From contig JAYMGJ010000492.1 in the NCBI GenBank assembly GCA_037178675.1, forward strand, positions 1-60,277: a stretch of 60,277 nt of DNA, in the 5' to 3' direction. Made by a program: the position numbers and the translations under genes. The stretch is from Scleroderma bovista. Taxonomy: Eukaryota > Basidiomycota > Agaricomycetes > Boletales > Sclerodermataceae. The notes below the pieces were generated by a model that had not been told where the DNA came from, made no database searches, and worked only from the letters and a program-made list of their open reading frames with translations. Positions 34,923 to 44,401 of the stretch are shown here, one piece after another; the stretch's first letter is position 1, and each line of letters begins with the position of its first letter.

Positions 34923-35692
34923 ACTTCCATGGCCTTATCATTTCTGTTGCATGATAACCATGTGTTTAGATCCCAATGGAACTTCTTTCCCTGTGAGATC
35001 TGGTAATGTGTTTCAGATGAACAGTTGAGCAGTGGATCTTGATTGATGAAATGAAGTGAGGGGTGCTCCATTAATGAATTGGTTGCATTTGCTTCAGCCA
35101 CCTCAGTAAATGAATGGTTCTCCTCATGAATCTGGAGCAAATTTTTGTGTTGCTGATGCTTGGTGATAGCATGGGTGAAGCCAATTTTGTTTGTCCTTGC
35201 ATAAAAGTGTTTGACTCACCAGTGTTTCAGCTCACCCTTTAGTGAATTAGAGATTAGTACATCACTGTAGGCAAACTGTGGACTTACCACCTGAGTAGAG
35301 TAATTGTCTGTCATGCCAAACTTCCAAATAGATTTCACATAGTCGCCCAATGCATGTAGCTTGTAGGTTGACATGTTTAAAGTGCATTGTTTGGCCCCTC
35401 TGCTCACAGTGGCACTTGTCCCTGTCTTGGCACTCTGGGTGCCCCTGCATTGTGCCTGAGCTGTTGTCTCATGTGAGAACTCATCAAATGTTTAACTGAG
35501 GTGTGTTGTGCAGTTGCTGAAGTAGAAAATAGTTGTCTCTGTGTGCATCTGAAGTTTGCCAAATATTTGTGTGCCATGTAGCAAGCTCAAATAGAAGGTC
35601 AAGAAAAATAGGATTGTATGGCTCATCAAGAAGGCTGTCAAAAACAGAGATGGTGCACTGAAGCACAAGTAAGAATAAAAATCCAAGTCAAC

Positions 35693-36369
35693 TGTCATGA
35701 CCATGTGATGCCTCGTGACTCCATAAGGCATCTAGTCTATTGTAGACGTCCAATCACAATCACACACCTCTGACGCTACATATCCATCTCCGCTTTGACA
35801 ATTGACACTCCGTTCTCCTTTTAGTAAATAGTTCCGCGCTTATGCCTCCAGCTATTGTATGCTTCTGTTCTGTTTCTGTTCCTGTTTTCCTTTGTTCCCA
35901 ATTTAGATTAGATCTGATTGCTCATTGCTGTGATCTGTTAACCTTTTGATCTGTTATGCTTATCACTGATCTCCATTCCATGTATGTTACTCATCTGTTT
36001 GTCATCCACAGACTCCTACCTACATCTCCGCTATGTCTCTCTCTGCTTCTTGGTTACTGTACATATCTGATGTAAAGTATAAGTACTCCACATGCTGAGG
36101 GGATTGTCACTCAGTTTGAATATCAGCTTGAATACTTCCTGTGAACTCATCTCTGTCCTCCTCTGTCCCCTCTGCCTTCTGGCAACTCTGACCTTTGTCA
36201 GACCTCCGTTTCTCTGTCCCTTTATCCTCCAAAATATGAGGACACAGGTATTGCAAGGGCACAGCACATATGCTGAAGCCAAGTCCTCAACACCTCTGCA
36301 ATCTCCCCATCTGTCGTCAACAACCCTTTGGACTTACCTCCACTCTTGTCAGAAGAACCGGTTCTGACA
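35693..36369. mobile_element. solo LTR, 677 bp, TCAAC target duplication
   Basis: Starts TGTCATGACCATGTG and ends AACCGGTTCTGACA. Perfect TCAAC copies at 35688-35692 and 36370-36374. The end resembles the 1.2-kb family (ACCGGTCTTGACA), but the body differs, so it is a related family. Inserted in or beside an intron of the Plavaka gene. Confidence 0.88.
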
Positions 36370-36560
36370 TCAACTAAGATAATGATGCATCAAAAGAATA
36401 TCCTCGAAGTCTCTTGCTGTGAGTTTGGTCAGACCTGAGGCATTGCTGCTGAATTTTTGAATGGTGTCACATCTGAATGTTGGTACTAGTCAAAAGCTGA
36501 TTGTATGTAGTAGCATGGTCAGTATGAAAAATTTGAGTGAGTATCAATGAGGATCACATA

Positions 36561-37089
36561 TAGTGAAATGCATGAGTTGGGTAACCCATGATGGGTCATG
36601 GGTATGGGTGTGGGTCAGCATTTGGACACCCATGCAAAACCCAGCACCCATAGGAATTTGATAGCTTGACAAAGAGTGTACCATGCTGAGTAGTATTACA
36701 TGGTGTTTTAATGTGGAATAAGGCTCATATCTACTACATTCAGTGATAATAAGTAAAGGTAGATCATTGTAGGCTGGAGGAGTCATTATCATTGACCTAC
36801 TGAGGTAGTGGTGATTGTCAATTTGGGTGTTGCTACACATTGATGGAGGCAGTGATGGGGCTGGGACAGGTATCATCATCACCATTGTCATCATCATTGC
36901 ACAGGTATAGGTAGGTGGCATTGTCACTGTTATTATCATCATTACCAGTGGTGTGGATATACCCTTGATGGGTGTATACCCACAGCACCCATAGCATGGG
37001 TGCCACCCATTTACATGGGTATGGGTTGACCATGGGTGTGGATGTGGGTCAGCTTCTCCAACCCATGGGTACACCCATGCATTTCCCTA
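36561..37089. mobile_element. hAT-type MITE, 529 bp, ATCACATA target duplication
   Basis: Left end TAGTGAAATGCATG; right end reverse complement TAGGGAAATGCATGGGT. Perfect 8-bp ATCACATA copies at 36553-36560 and 37090-37097. Subterminal GGGTATGGGTGTGGGTCAGC motifs and a CAT/ATC-rich core match the larger element at 4790-6297, so both are one family. Confidence 0.9.
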
Positions 37090-37831
37090 ATCACATACCA
37101 AGCATTAAGCTCCTGCACTGCATTGTTGCTTGCCTCATACAGAATTCAGATGAGGTATGTTAGTGTGGCCTTCCATACACTGAGTTCAAACTTGTGCATA
37201 AGGTCTGGAATGAGTATCAAATAAAAGTTGAAGCTGAGTGCCAAGAGTTTGTCAAAGAAAGTGTTCTGAGAAATGAGGGAATAAGTAAAGAGAGTTGAAA
37301 CAAAAATGATACTAATGCAAGTGGGGATAAGCAATTACTCCCTCGACAGCCTTGCTGGTGATGGTCTGCCCATAAATGTGCCTCATCATCAACATGGGCT
37401 TTCTTCTCATGTACCCATTGATCCATGTTGGTGCCAAGTTTGTATATCTTGTCCTTGATGACCCAACAATGCAGGCAGGAACAATTCCCAAGAAACTTCA
37501 TGCATGTGAGAAGAATCCTGTATTTTACATGAGACCAATGTAGGTAAAACAAATTGTGCACTCACTACTCAGGGTAATCAGCTGTGTATGTAAACAAATG
37601 CAAGAAAACCTGGTGCAGTATGCCATCCAGGAATTTCATCACCATGCCATTCCTGTATGCCTTAAGAAACTGCAAGTCCAGCAGAAAGGACCAGATGGCC
37701 TGCATCAATTTATACTTACATTGCATCAGCATGGTCACAGTTGTGCTTGTACTAAATATCTTCATGTAAAAGTCCTGTATAGTATCAGATAGCTAGGATG
37801 GTGTTAGTTTCAAAACATTAAAGTAAACAAC

Positions 37832-39070
37832 TGTCAAGACCGGTTCTCCTCAATGATCTTACTAGGTGGTCCAGAGGTGCAGGGAACTAATGAGGAGGTA
37901 AGTCCAGACACTAGTAGGTGCTAGTTAGTGTGGAGAGTCAAGTCCGGGTCAAATGAATGAAGTCTGGGCACTAGAGAAGCACAGGGAGTAAGTCCAGGTT
38001 TTTGCGGAGTAAGTCCGGACCGCAGGAAAGTGGTCCGGAGTTGAGCGCAGCTTGTCCGGAGCGAAGGACATCCCAGAGGTGGGATAAGTCCTGAGAGGTC
38101 TAGTGTCGAGTCTGGGACAGAGGTGGCTTTTGCCCTCATGCGAGTAGGAGACTTGCTAGGATCAGACATAGGACCAAGGGGACAAGATAGGACAGAGGCC
38201 AGAGTTGGCCAGAGTTCAGGAGAACAAGATGGGATTAGGAGAGCATGGTGGGTAGTACAGAGTGGGGAGTATCTTAGTTGAGATTTGATCTAAGGACTAC
38301 TAGGCCGGAGTACGGTAGTTTATATAGTAATGAAACTAAGGTGAGTATATACGGTGACAAGTAAACACCTTAATGTCGAGACAAGGGATGGAGCAGAAGC
38401 AGACAGGAAAATAAACCAGGTACAAGAAAATAAAGCAGGGACAGGAAAATAAACTGGAGCGGAAGCAGAAACGGGAAACTAGGATTACAGGGACGACGGA
38501 GCAGATGCAGGGACAAGTAGGTAAAGGGAACTAGGTTGGAAGAGGACAAGTAAGGGTTGGAGGTGGACTTAACTAATGTTAAGTCCGGAGCGATGTCCAG
38601 GACCAGAGGAAGTGGGACCAGAGGAAGTGGGACCGGAGGAAGTGCAAGAGCGGAGGGAGTGCACAGGTGGAGGAAGGTCTGGAGTTGGACATGGAAATGT
38701 CCAAGGCCATTGGTGGACCTGACAGAGGGAGTGGAGCGGAACAGGAGCAGACCTGAGCCAGAGTTGGATGTACCAGCCGGAGTTGGGCTAGGTCGCAGAC
38801 CAGACAAAGGGAGTGGCCAGACTGAAACCGGAGTAGCGACTAATGGTAGGTACAGGTCCAACATGGAGGAGTTAGACCGCAGATCTGTCTAGAGGAAGAC
38901 AGGGGTTAGTCCTGAGGTGGAGATGGACGTAGTGACCGGAGTTGAGCTGGAGTGCAGCTATGGGGCTGGAGATGGCCAGACTAGATCCAGAGTTGTGTCT
39001 ATGCCTAAGGAGAGGTCAGGCGGGCCAGGGTTAGACTGGAGTTGCGACTGGGAAAAGTATGGATATGACA
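37832..39070 (-). mobile_element. solo LTR, 1.2-kb family, ACAAC target duplication
   Basis: Reverse orientation, TGTCAAGACCGGTTCTCC to ATGGATATGACA. Perfect ACAAC copies at 37827-37831 and 39071-39075. Inserted in the Plavaka gene between the GNQSKYT and LMQAIWSFLL blocks. Confidence 0.92.
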
Positions 39071-40401
39071 ACAACACACCTACCTTAGGTATGTAAGCCA
39101 GATGGTGCACTGCAATAGAAGTCAGCTTGTTGTGTGTGTACTTTGACTGATTGCCCAGGAACAAATAAATTGGCCAAAGGGGTGCATTGCCAAAGCTTGC
39201 AAGATGCATTGGATGGATAGAGTTCAGTAATGACATGCTCCAGGGGCTGAGTGTTATCTGATTTCCAGTAAAGGTTGTATGATGTCATGTAGAAAGCCTA
39301 TGCAGCAGGCTCCTTGAAGGCTGACTTGATGACCTCAGTAATCTTGCAATAGTGTGGTCCTTCAACATGAAACTTGAGTGCAGTGCCATCTGGTTGCTTT
39401 ACTTTCTCACAGTGCAGTCAAATAAGAATAGATGTAGTATGCCAACCATCTGAAGAGAAGTGAGGTTTATCAAGCCACCATGTTTCCCACTGAGAATTGA
39501 ATCCCAGGAGATCTTCACAGTCAAAGTCATTGGCCAGGATAATGTTGTGAATGAGAGCATTGAGGTTATTGAATGACTTCTGTGTAAAAGTATTGTAAAA
39601 CCAACTCATGAGCCACCATACTGTGGCATTCATGAAAGGCTCAAAATAGTTTTCTGGCAATGCATGGACAAAGGGAAGAGAGCATAGGCTGGGAAGCTGT
39701 GGGTCACTGTCTGTAGAGCTCTGGAGAGTGGGGGCATCACAAAGCTGATGGATAGAACTCACATTTTTGGGATCATACAAAGGGAAATGATCTTGATATT
39801 CTCAGAAGAGGTTGTTGCCATCACTTTCGGTGCAAAAGTGGGAGAGTTGGAGGATGTTCAGATGAAGATTGGCTGAGACTAGTAGTCTCAATATTGCCCA
39901 TTTCCTTGCTACCACCCATTTCAATGTTGTATGAGGGTGGATCTGTGTTATTTGCCACTAAATATGGGATTGGGATGGGTAATGAGGGTGGATTATCATG
40001 ATAGTGCCATAGAAGGCAATGAATATGAGTGGGGAGGCCTGATGGTTGGTGCTAGCTATCATCCCCAAGAGATGGCCCATCAAACTAGTTTCAATAGTTA
40101 ATGTAAAGCTTGATTCTGTGTGATATCAAGATCAACATACCACTAGCATCTCAAAATCAGCACACTGTTGTGCCTGCAATGCATTCATCTCCCTCTCTAT
40201 CTATTCCCTCTCTGCTTGCTGTTCTGCCTCAAGACAAAGCCATCTTTGCTCTTCTGCTGCTAATGTGTCCACACATTCTTGATGTTGTTGAAGTAGATTG
40301 CTGAAAGCATTTTGTTTCTTGCACCAGTGTTTGGTATGGAGTAATAGACCATGTTGATTCTTGAATGAATCATTACAAGCCAGACAGATGACTTTGGCCA
40401 T

Positions 40402-40446
40402 TAGAAGTAGAAAGAAACAGATTACACCAAGGAGGTGCATAGGAGG
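40402..40446. promoter_or_regulatory. left part of the bidirectional promoter between Plavaka and its divergent partner
   Basis: The 45 bp upstream of the Plavaka ATG. With 49109-49295 it forms a spacer of about 232 bp once the LTR/Gypsy insertion (40447-49103) and one GGAGG duplication are removed. Confidence 0.55.
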
Positions 40447-40663
40447 TGTCATATCCATACTTTTCCCAGTTGCAACTCCGGTCTAACCCTGGCCTCCCTG
40501 ACCTCTCCTTAGGCATAGACACAACTCCGGATCTAGTCCGGCCATCTCCAGCACCATAGCTGCACTCCAGCTCAACTCTGGTCACCACGTCCATCTCCAC
40601 CACAGGACTAACCCCTGTCTTCCTACAGACAGATCTGTGGTCTAACTCCTCCATGTCAGACCT
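40447..40663 (+). mobile_element. solo LTR of the 1.2-kb family, 5' part (split by Gypsy element)
   Basis: Starts TGTCATATCCATACTTTTCC and breaks off at GTCAGACCT, exactly where the Gypsy LTR begins; the rest of the LTR is at 48184-49103. The composite is flanked by perfect GGAGG copies at 40442-40446 and 49104-49108. Confidence 0.92.
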
Positions 40664-41032
40664 TGTTATGGTCTGACTTTTTAACTTATCTAATCTGCGA
40701 TTAGATAGTGTTTATCTTATCTGAGTGTACAGTCTCTGTCTTATCTACCTAGTCTAGACCTGTACCTCGTGCTGTACACGCTGCCACCCTTGACATCATT
40801 ACGCATAGCCTTAGCTCCACAGTGATGTCATTACATAGCCTTCTACCTGCATGTAGCCTCGTGGGTAGCCTCACGTAGCCCTCGTGTATAGTAGTATATA
40901 TACCGTGCAATCCAGCACCCAGAGGCTCCCCATTCGAGCTCATCTTGGGTCTTTGCTCTAGATACTCGCATCCTATCCCCTCAGAGTCTTAGCGTGTGGT
41001 CAGATCCTTGGTGTTTGCTTAGGGTCGTCTCA
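40664..41032 (+). repeat. 5' LTR of the Gypsy element, 369 bp
   Basis: TGTTATGGTC to GGGTCGTCTCA. It carries a TATATATA motif at about 40895. Compared with the 3' LTR it has about 26 extra bp near position 30 and about seven substitutions, most of them CpG versus TpG/CpA. Confidence 0.93.
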
Positions 41033-41271
41033 CCTGAGCTCGAATCTAAACCATCTACTTGTTCTTCTACGCGCTGTTCCCCAGCCTAGTAAAGGGAAAC
41101 TATACCCGGACTCCAGGGTTAAGGAGCTTCTTCTTCATACCTTCCGTTTCGTTCATGGCCAGCCTTTAGTGCCGTTCCCGTAGTGCTTCGGCATTGGGAG
41201 TTCTTAGCACCGCTTCCTTTACGTACTGTACAACCAGCCCAGGGTCGTGCCTGGTGTCTGAAGGTCAGCGC

Positions 41272-42472
41272 TGTCATATCCATACTTTTCCAGTCGCAAC
41301 TCCAGTCTAACCATGGCCCGCCTGACCTCTCCTTAGGCATAGATGCAACTCCGGATCTAGTCCGGCCATCTCCAGCCCTGTAGCTGCACTCCAGTTCAAC
41401 TCCGGTCACTACGTCCATCTCCGCCTCAGGACTAACCCCTGTCTTCTTACAGACAGATCCGCGGTCTAACTCCTCCATGTCGGACCTGTACCTACCACTA
41501 GTCGCTACTCCGGTTTCAGTCCGGCCACTCCCTTAGCCTTGTCTGCGACGTAGCCCAACTCCGGCTGGTACATCCAACTCTGGCTCAGTTCTGCTCCTGC
41601 TCCTGCTCCGCTTCCTCTGTCAGGTCCACCAAAGGCTTAGGACATTTCCATGTCCAACTCCGGACCTTCCTCCGGCTACTCCGCCCTTCCTCCACTCGCA
41701 CACTCCCTCCGCTCTTGCACTTCCTCCGGTCCTGGACATCGCTCCGGACTTAACATTAGTTAAGTCCACCTCTGACCCTTACCTGTCCTCTTCCGACCTA
41801 GTTCCCTTGTCCCTGCTTTTCCTCCATCGTCCCTGTATCTCTAGTTCCCCGTGTCTGCTCCCGCTCCGGTTTATTTTCCTGTACCTGCTTTATTTTCCTG
41901 TCCGTTTCTGCTCTGTCCCTTGTCCCAACTAAGGTGTTTACTTGTCACCATATATACTCACCCTAGTTCTCATTTACTATATAAACTACTATACTCCGGC
42001 CTAGTAGTTTCCTTAGATCAAATCTCGACTAAGATACTCCCCACTCTGTACTACCCACCATGCTCTCCTAATCCCATCTTGTTCTCCTGAACTCCGGCCA
42101 ACTACGGCCTCCGTCCTATCTCGTCCCCTTGGTCCTATGTCCGATCCTAGCAAGTCTCCTACTTGCACGAGGGCAAAAGCCACCTCTGTCCCAGACTCGA
42201 CGCTAGACCTCTCAGGACTTATCCCACCTCTGGGATGTCCTTCGTCTGGACAAACTGCGCTTTACTCCGGTCCACTTTCCCGCGGTCCGGACTAACTCCA
42301 CAAAACCCAGACTTACTTCCAGTGCTCCTCCAGCGCCCGGACTTCGTCCGTATGACCTGGACTTGACTCTCTGCACTAAGTAGCACATACTAGTGTCAGG
42401 ACTTACCTCCTCATTAGTTCCCTGCACCCCTGGACCTCCTAGTAAGATCGTCGAGGAGAACCGGTCTTGACA
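41272..42472 (+). mobile_element. solo LTR, 1.2-kb family, nested in the Gypsy leader
   Basis: TGTCATATCCATACTTTTCC to ACCGGTCTTGACA, flanked by AGCGC (41267-41271) and AGTGC (42473-42477), a target duplication with one transition. This copy keeps more CCGG sites than most others, consistent with a late insertion. Confidence 0.9.
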
Positions 42473-42740
42473 AGTGCCCGTTCAAGAGAGGTTTGCAGCC
42501 TCAAGGCGATTGAGACATACGTACTCAGTAGTTCCTGCGTCCGTGCAGAGGTAGACCTTGTGATCTGCAGCCACTAGCCACTTGTTCTCTGCATAGCTGT
42601 GCCACTGCCCTGACCCAGCGAGCGCGACAGGCGAACAGAGTCTTGTGCTTAGTTTAGTGGAACACCTGTGGGGATCTAGTCCCAAGTAACCTTACTCCTA
42701 CGTCACCCCTTACGTTAGTCACCATACCTTACCAGTTCCC

Positions 42741-43046
42741 TTGTCACCCGTCGAAGCGCAACAGGAGTGCTTGGCGATCATCTATGGTCCCCGCCCTGAC
42801 ACCCTTGTCAAAGTACAAGAAAGGGAGTCAGCAATCGAAGAAGAGTTTCAGTTTACCAACGCTGTTGCTGCCTACAGTCGCCTTGTCAGCGACTTCGAAA
42901 TCCAAGTCCTCCTTGGCTTCCACTGTTCCCTTCCTGTCCCGCCCCTGCCAGACCTCCCGCTCGCTCGCCACCGCACGTTCCGGTCCTCCCATCTTCGACC
43001 GGTTAAACAAAGACCTACCCCCTATTCCCGCCTCCACCCCTACTAG
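42741..43046 (+). other. open frame in the Gypsy leader, in frame with Gag
   Basis: 101 codons (MSPVEAQQECLAIIYG...) ending in TAG six bases before the Gag ATG and in the same frame. It is either chance openness in a G+C-rich leader or a Gag N-terminal extension interrupted by a stop. Confidence 0.3.
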
Positions 43047-43052
43047 GTCGTC

Positions 43053-44051
43053 ATGGCAGACCTCAACCAGCTCCTTGGACAGCTTATCCAGGGGCAAATT
43101 AACCTCCAAGCACATATCGCGGCACTTGCGGCTGCACAGCCTCAGCCTGCACCGCCGCCGCGCAAGAAGGTGGTCGCGGATCCCGGGAGTTATGACGGCT
43201 CCCCGCAGAAATTCCACGAGTGGTGGTCTAAGGTCAAGATCTGGCTTCAGATCTCGATGGAGGGGGCGTCCGACGCCCAGGTCACCGCAGCGGTACTCTC
43301 TCGGCTTACTGGCCCGAAAGCTGGCCGGTGGGCTCAAGTCCATTTGGACAGCTGCATGGCGGCAGCCCAGGCCCTTGCCAACGCCCCGCCTGTCCCGGCT
43401 GGACAACCCATGCCCCCCCCAGCATGGCCCGCTTGGGATGACTTCGCGGAGGAGATAGAAAGGTTCTTTCTCCCCAGTAACAACGCCGAGTGGGCATGTG
43501 CCCAGCTTCTCCACCTTAGGCAGGGCCCGAGGCAAAGGGTTGACGACTTCTTGGCGCAGTTCGAGGCGCTCAAGAACCAGGGTGGCTGTGTGAACGATTA
43601 CGCTCGCAACCTGCTCGAATGTGCGCTCCAGAGGAAACTCGTGGAGCAAATCTATATTCAGGGAATGCATCGGGACACATATGTCCACCTTGCAAACTCT
43701 GCTCGTGAGATGGGAAGAGCCCAGGAACTCTTCCTCATCAACCTCCAAGGGCAAGGTTCGGCCCAATATTACCAGGGCCAAAATTATTCGTCTTCAGCCG
43801 CATCAGGGAGTGGTGTCCCTATGGATATAGGTGCCGCTGAGACAAACCAGCAAAGGGGTAAAGGGCCTCAATGCTACAACTGCCAATTATTTGGCCACAT
43901 CACACGTGAGTGCACAAAGCCGCACCGCCCTCGTCGTGGGCAACCACAAGCACGGGCAACGCAAGCCCAGCCGGAGGATGACTGGCTAAATGTGGTCAGA
44001 GGAATGATGTTTGCAGAAATGCAGGCGTTTTTCAAGGATTTAAAAGATTAG
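43053..44051 (+). CDS. gag: Gag of the Gypsy element, 332 aa
   Basis: Structural protein that packages the element RNA. The frame is intact. A retrotransposon Gag core is visible around residues 45-210 (PGSYDGSPQKFHEWWSKVK, WDDFAEEIERFF, ALKNQGGCVNDYARNLL). A CCHC zinc knuckle lies near residue 275 (CYNCQLFGHITREC). The ATG context is GTCATGG. The stop TAG at 44049-44051 overlaps a perfect splice donor, GTGAGT, at 44051-44056. Confidence 0.92.
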   Translation: MADLNQLLGQLIQGQINLQAHIAALAAAQPQPAPPPRKKVVADPGSYDGSPQKFHEWWSKVKIWLQISMEGASDAQVTAAVLSRLTGPKAGRWAQVHLDSCMAAAQALANAPPVPAGQPMPPPAWPAWDDFAEEIERFFLPSNNAEWACAQLLHLRQGPRQRVDDFLAQFEALKNQGGCVNDYARNLLECALQRKLVEQIYIQGMHRDTYVHLANSAREMGRAQELFLINLQGQGSAQYYQGQNYSSSAASGSGVPMDIGAAETNQQRGKGPQCYNCQLFGHITRECTKPHRPRRGQPQARATQAQPEDDWLNVVRGMMFAEMQAFFKDLKD

Positions 44052-44401
44052 TGAGTGAGGATAAATCGGGCATCCTTGCTCTCGAATCTTCTTTTGACTT
44101 AGCTGTACATATTCTGGACTATAGACTCCCTCGTGCTACTACTCCTGCTGTGCAGGAAATATTTAAATACCGCATTGCTTTCCTACATACAAAAATAGCG
44201 AAAACCCACAAAAAAATGTCCTCTGTAGTTTCTCCTGTTTCAGTTTCTCCTTCTCGCTTTTCTGTTTTGTCTGTTGATAGCATGGACTGTGAATAGAACT
44301 GTACTGTACCTTCTAAGGGGGTCCCTGCAAAGGGCTCGGCGCCAGAAGTAAAATCAAGCATGCTTAATTCCTGATCAAATAAAAATGTTTCTTCTCCATC
44401 T

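Larger units (their letters stand above)
27867..40401 (-). pseudogene. Plavaka (CACTA-like) transposase, shattered by five insertions
   Basis: Reading down the minus strand: ATG at 40401 opens a C2H2-type N-terminus (MAKVICLACNDSFKNQHGL). A block at 39780-39079 has FNNLNALIHNIILANDFDC and FGNAPLWPIYLFLGNQSKYT. After a solo LTR, LMQAIWSFLLDLQFLKAY and TYTADYPE (37.8-37.56 kb) and RILLTCMKFLGNCSCLHC with LIPDLMHKFELSVWKA (37.5-37.15 kb). After a MITE, VPTFRCDTIQKFSSNAS (36.5-36.4 kb). After another LTR, ISVFDSLLDEP, LATWH and STYKLHALGDYVKSIWKFG (35.67-35.2 kb). After a third LTR, HPHWYAQIIGIF and INPDDVIQAVHFIPMFQYG, DIFMRFQGEGVGHK (33.7-33.0 kb). After a DIRS element, an acidic tail (DEMDEFGYTGLDQVLEE). 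Order and motifs match Plavaka transposases from memory. At 35216-35221 the expected R-R pair reads W-stop (TGG TGA). Confidence 0.85.

Noticed and set aside
36561..37089. Telomeric repeats (GGGTAT/TGGGTA runs)
   Set aside because: The runs are short, irregular and inside an element with inverted ends and an 8-bp target duplication, not a long terminal array.
41033..41060. tRNA primer-binding site of the Gypsy element
   Set aside because: The sequence after the 5' LTR does not start with TGG and I could not match it to a tRNA 3' end.
42784..43781. Long frames overlapping Gag on both strands (224 and 317 codons)
   Set aside because: Shadow frames of the G+C-rich Gag sequence; no motifs, whereas the Gag frame has the core and zinc knuckle.
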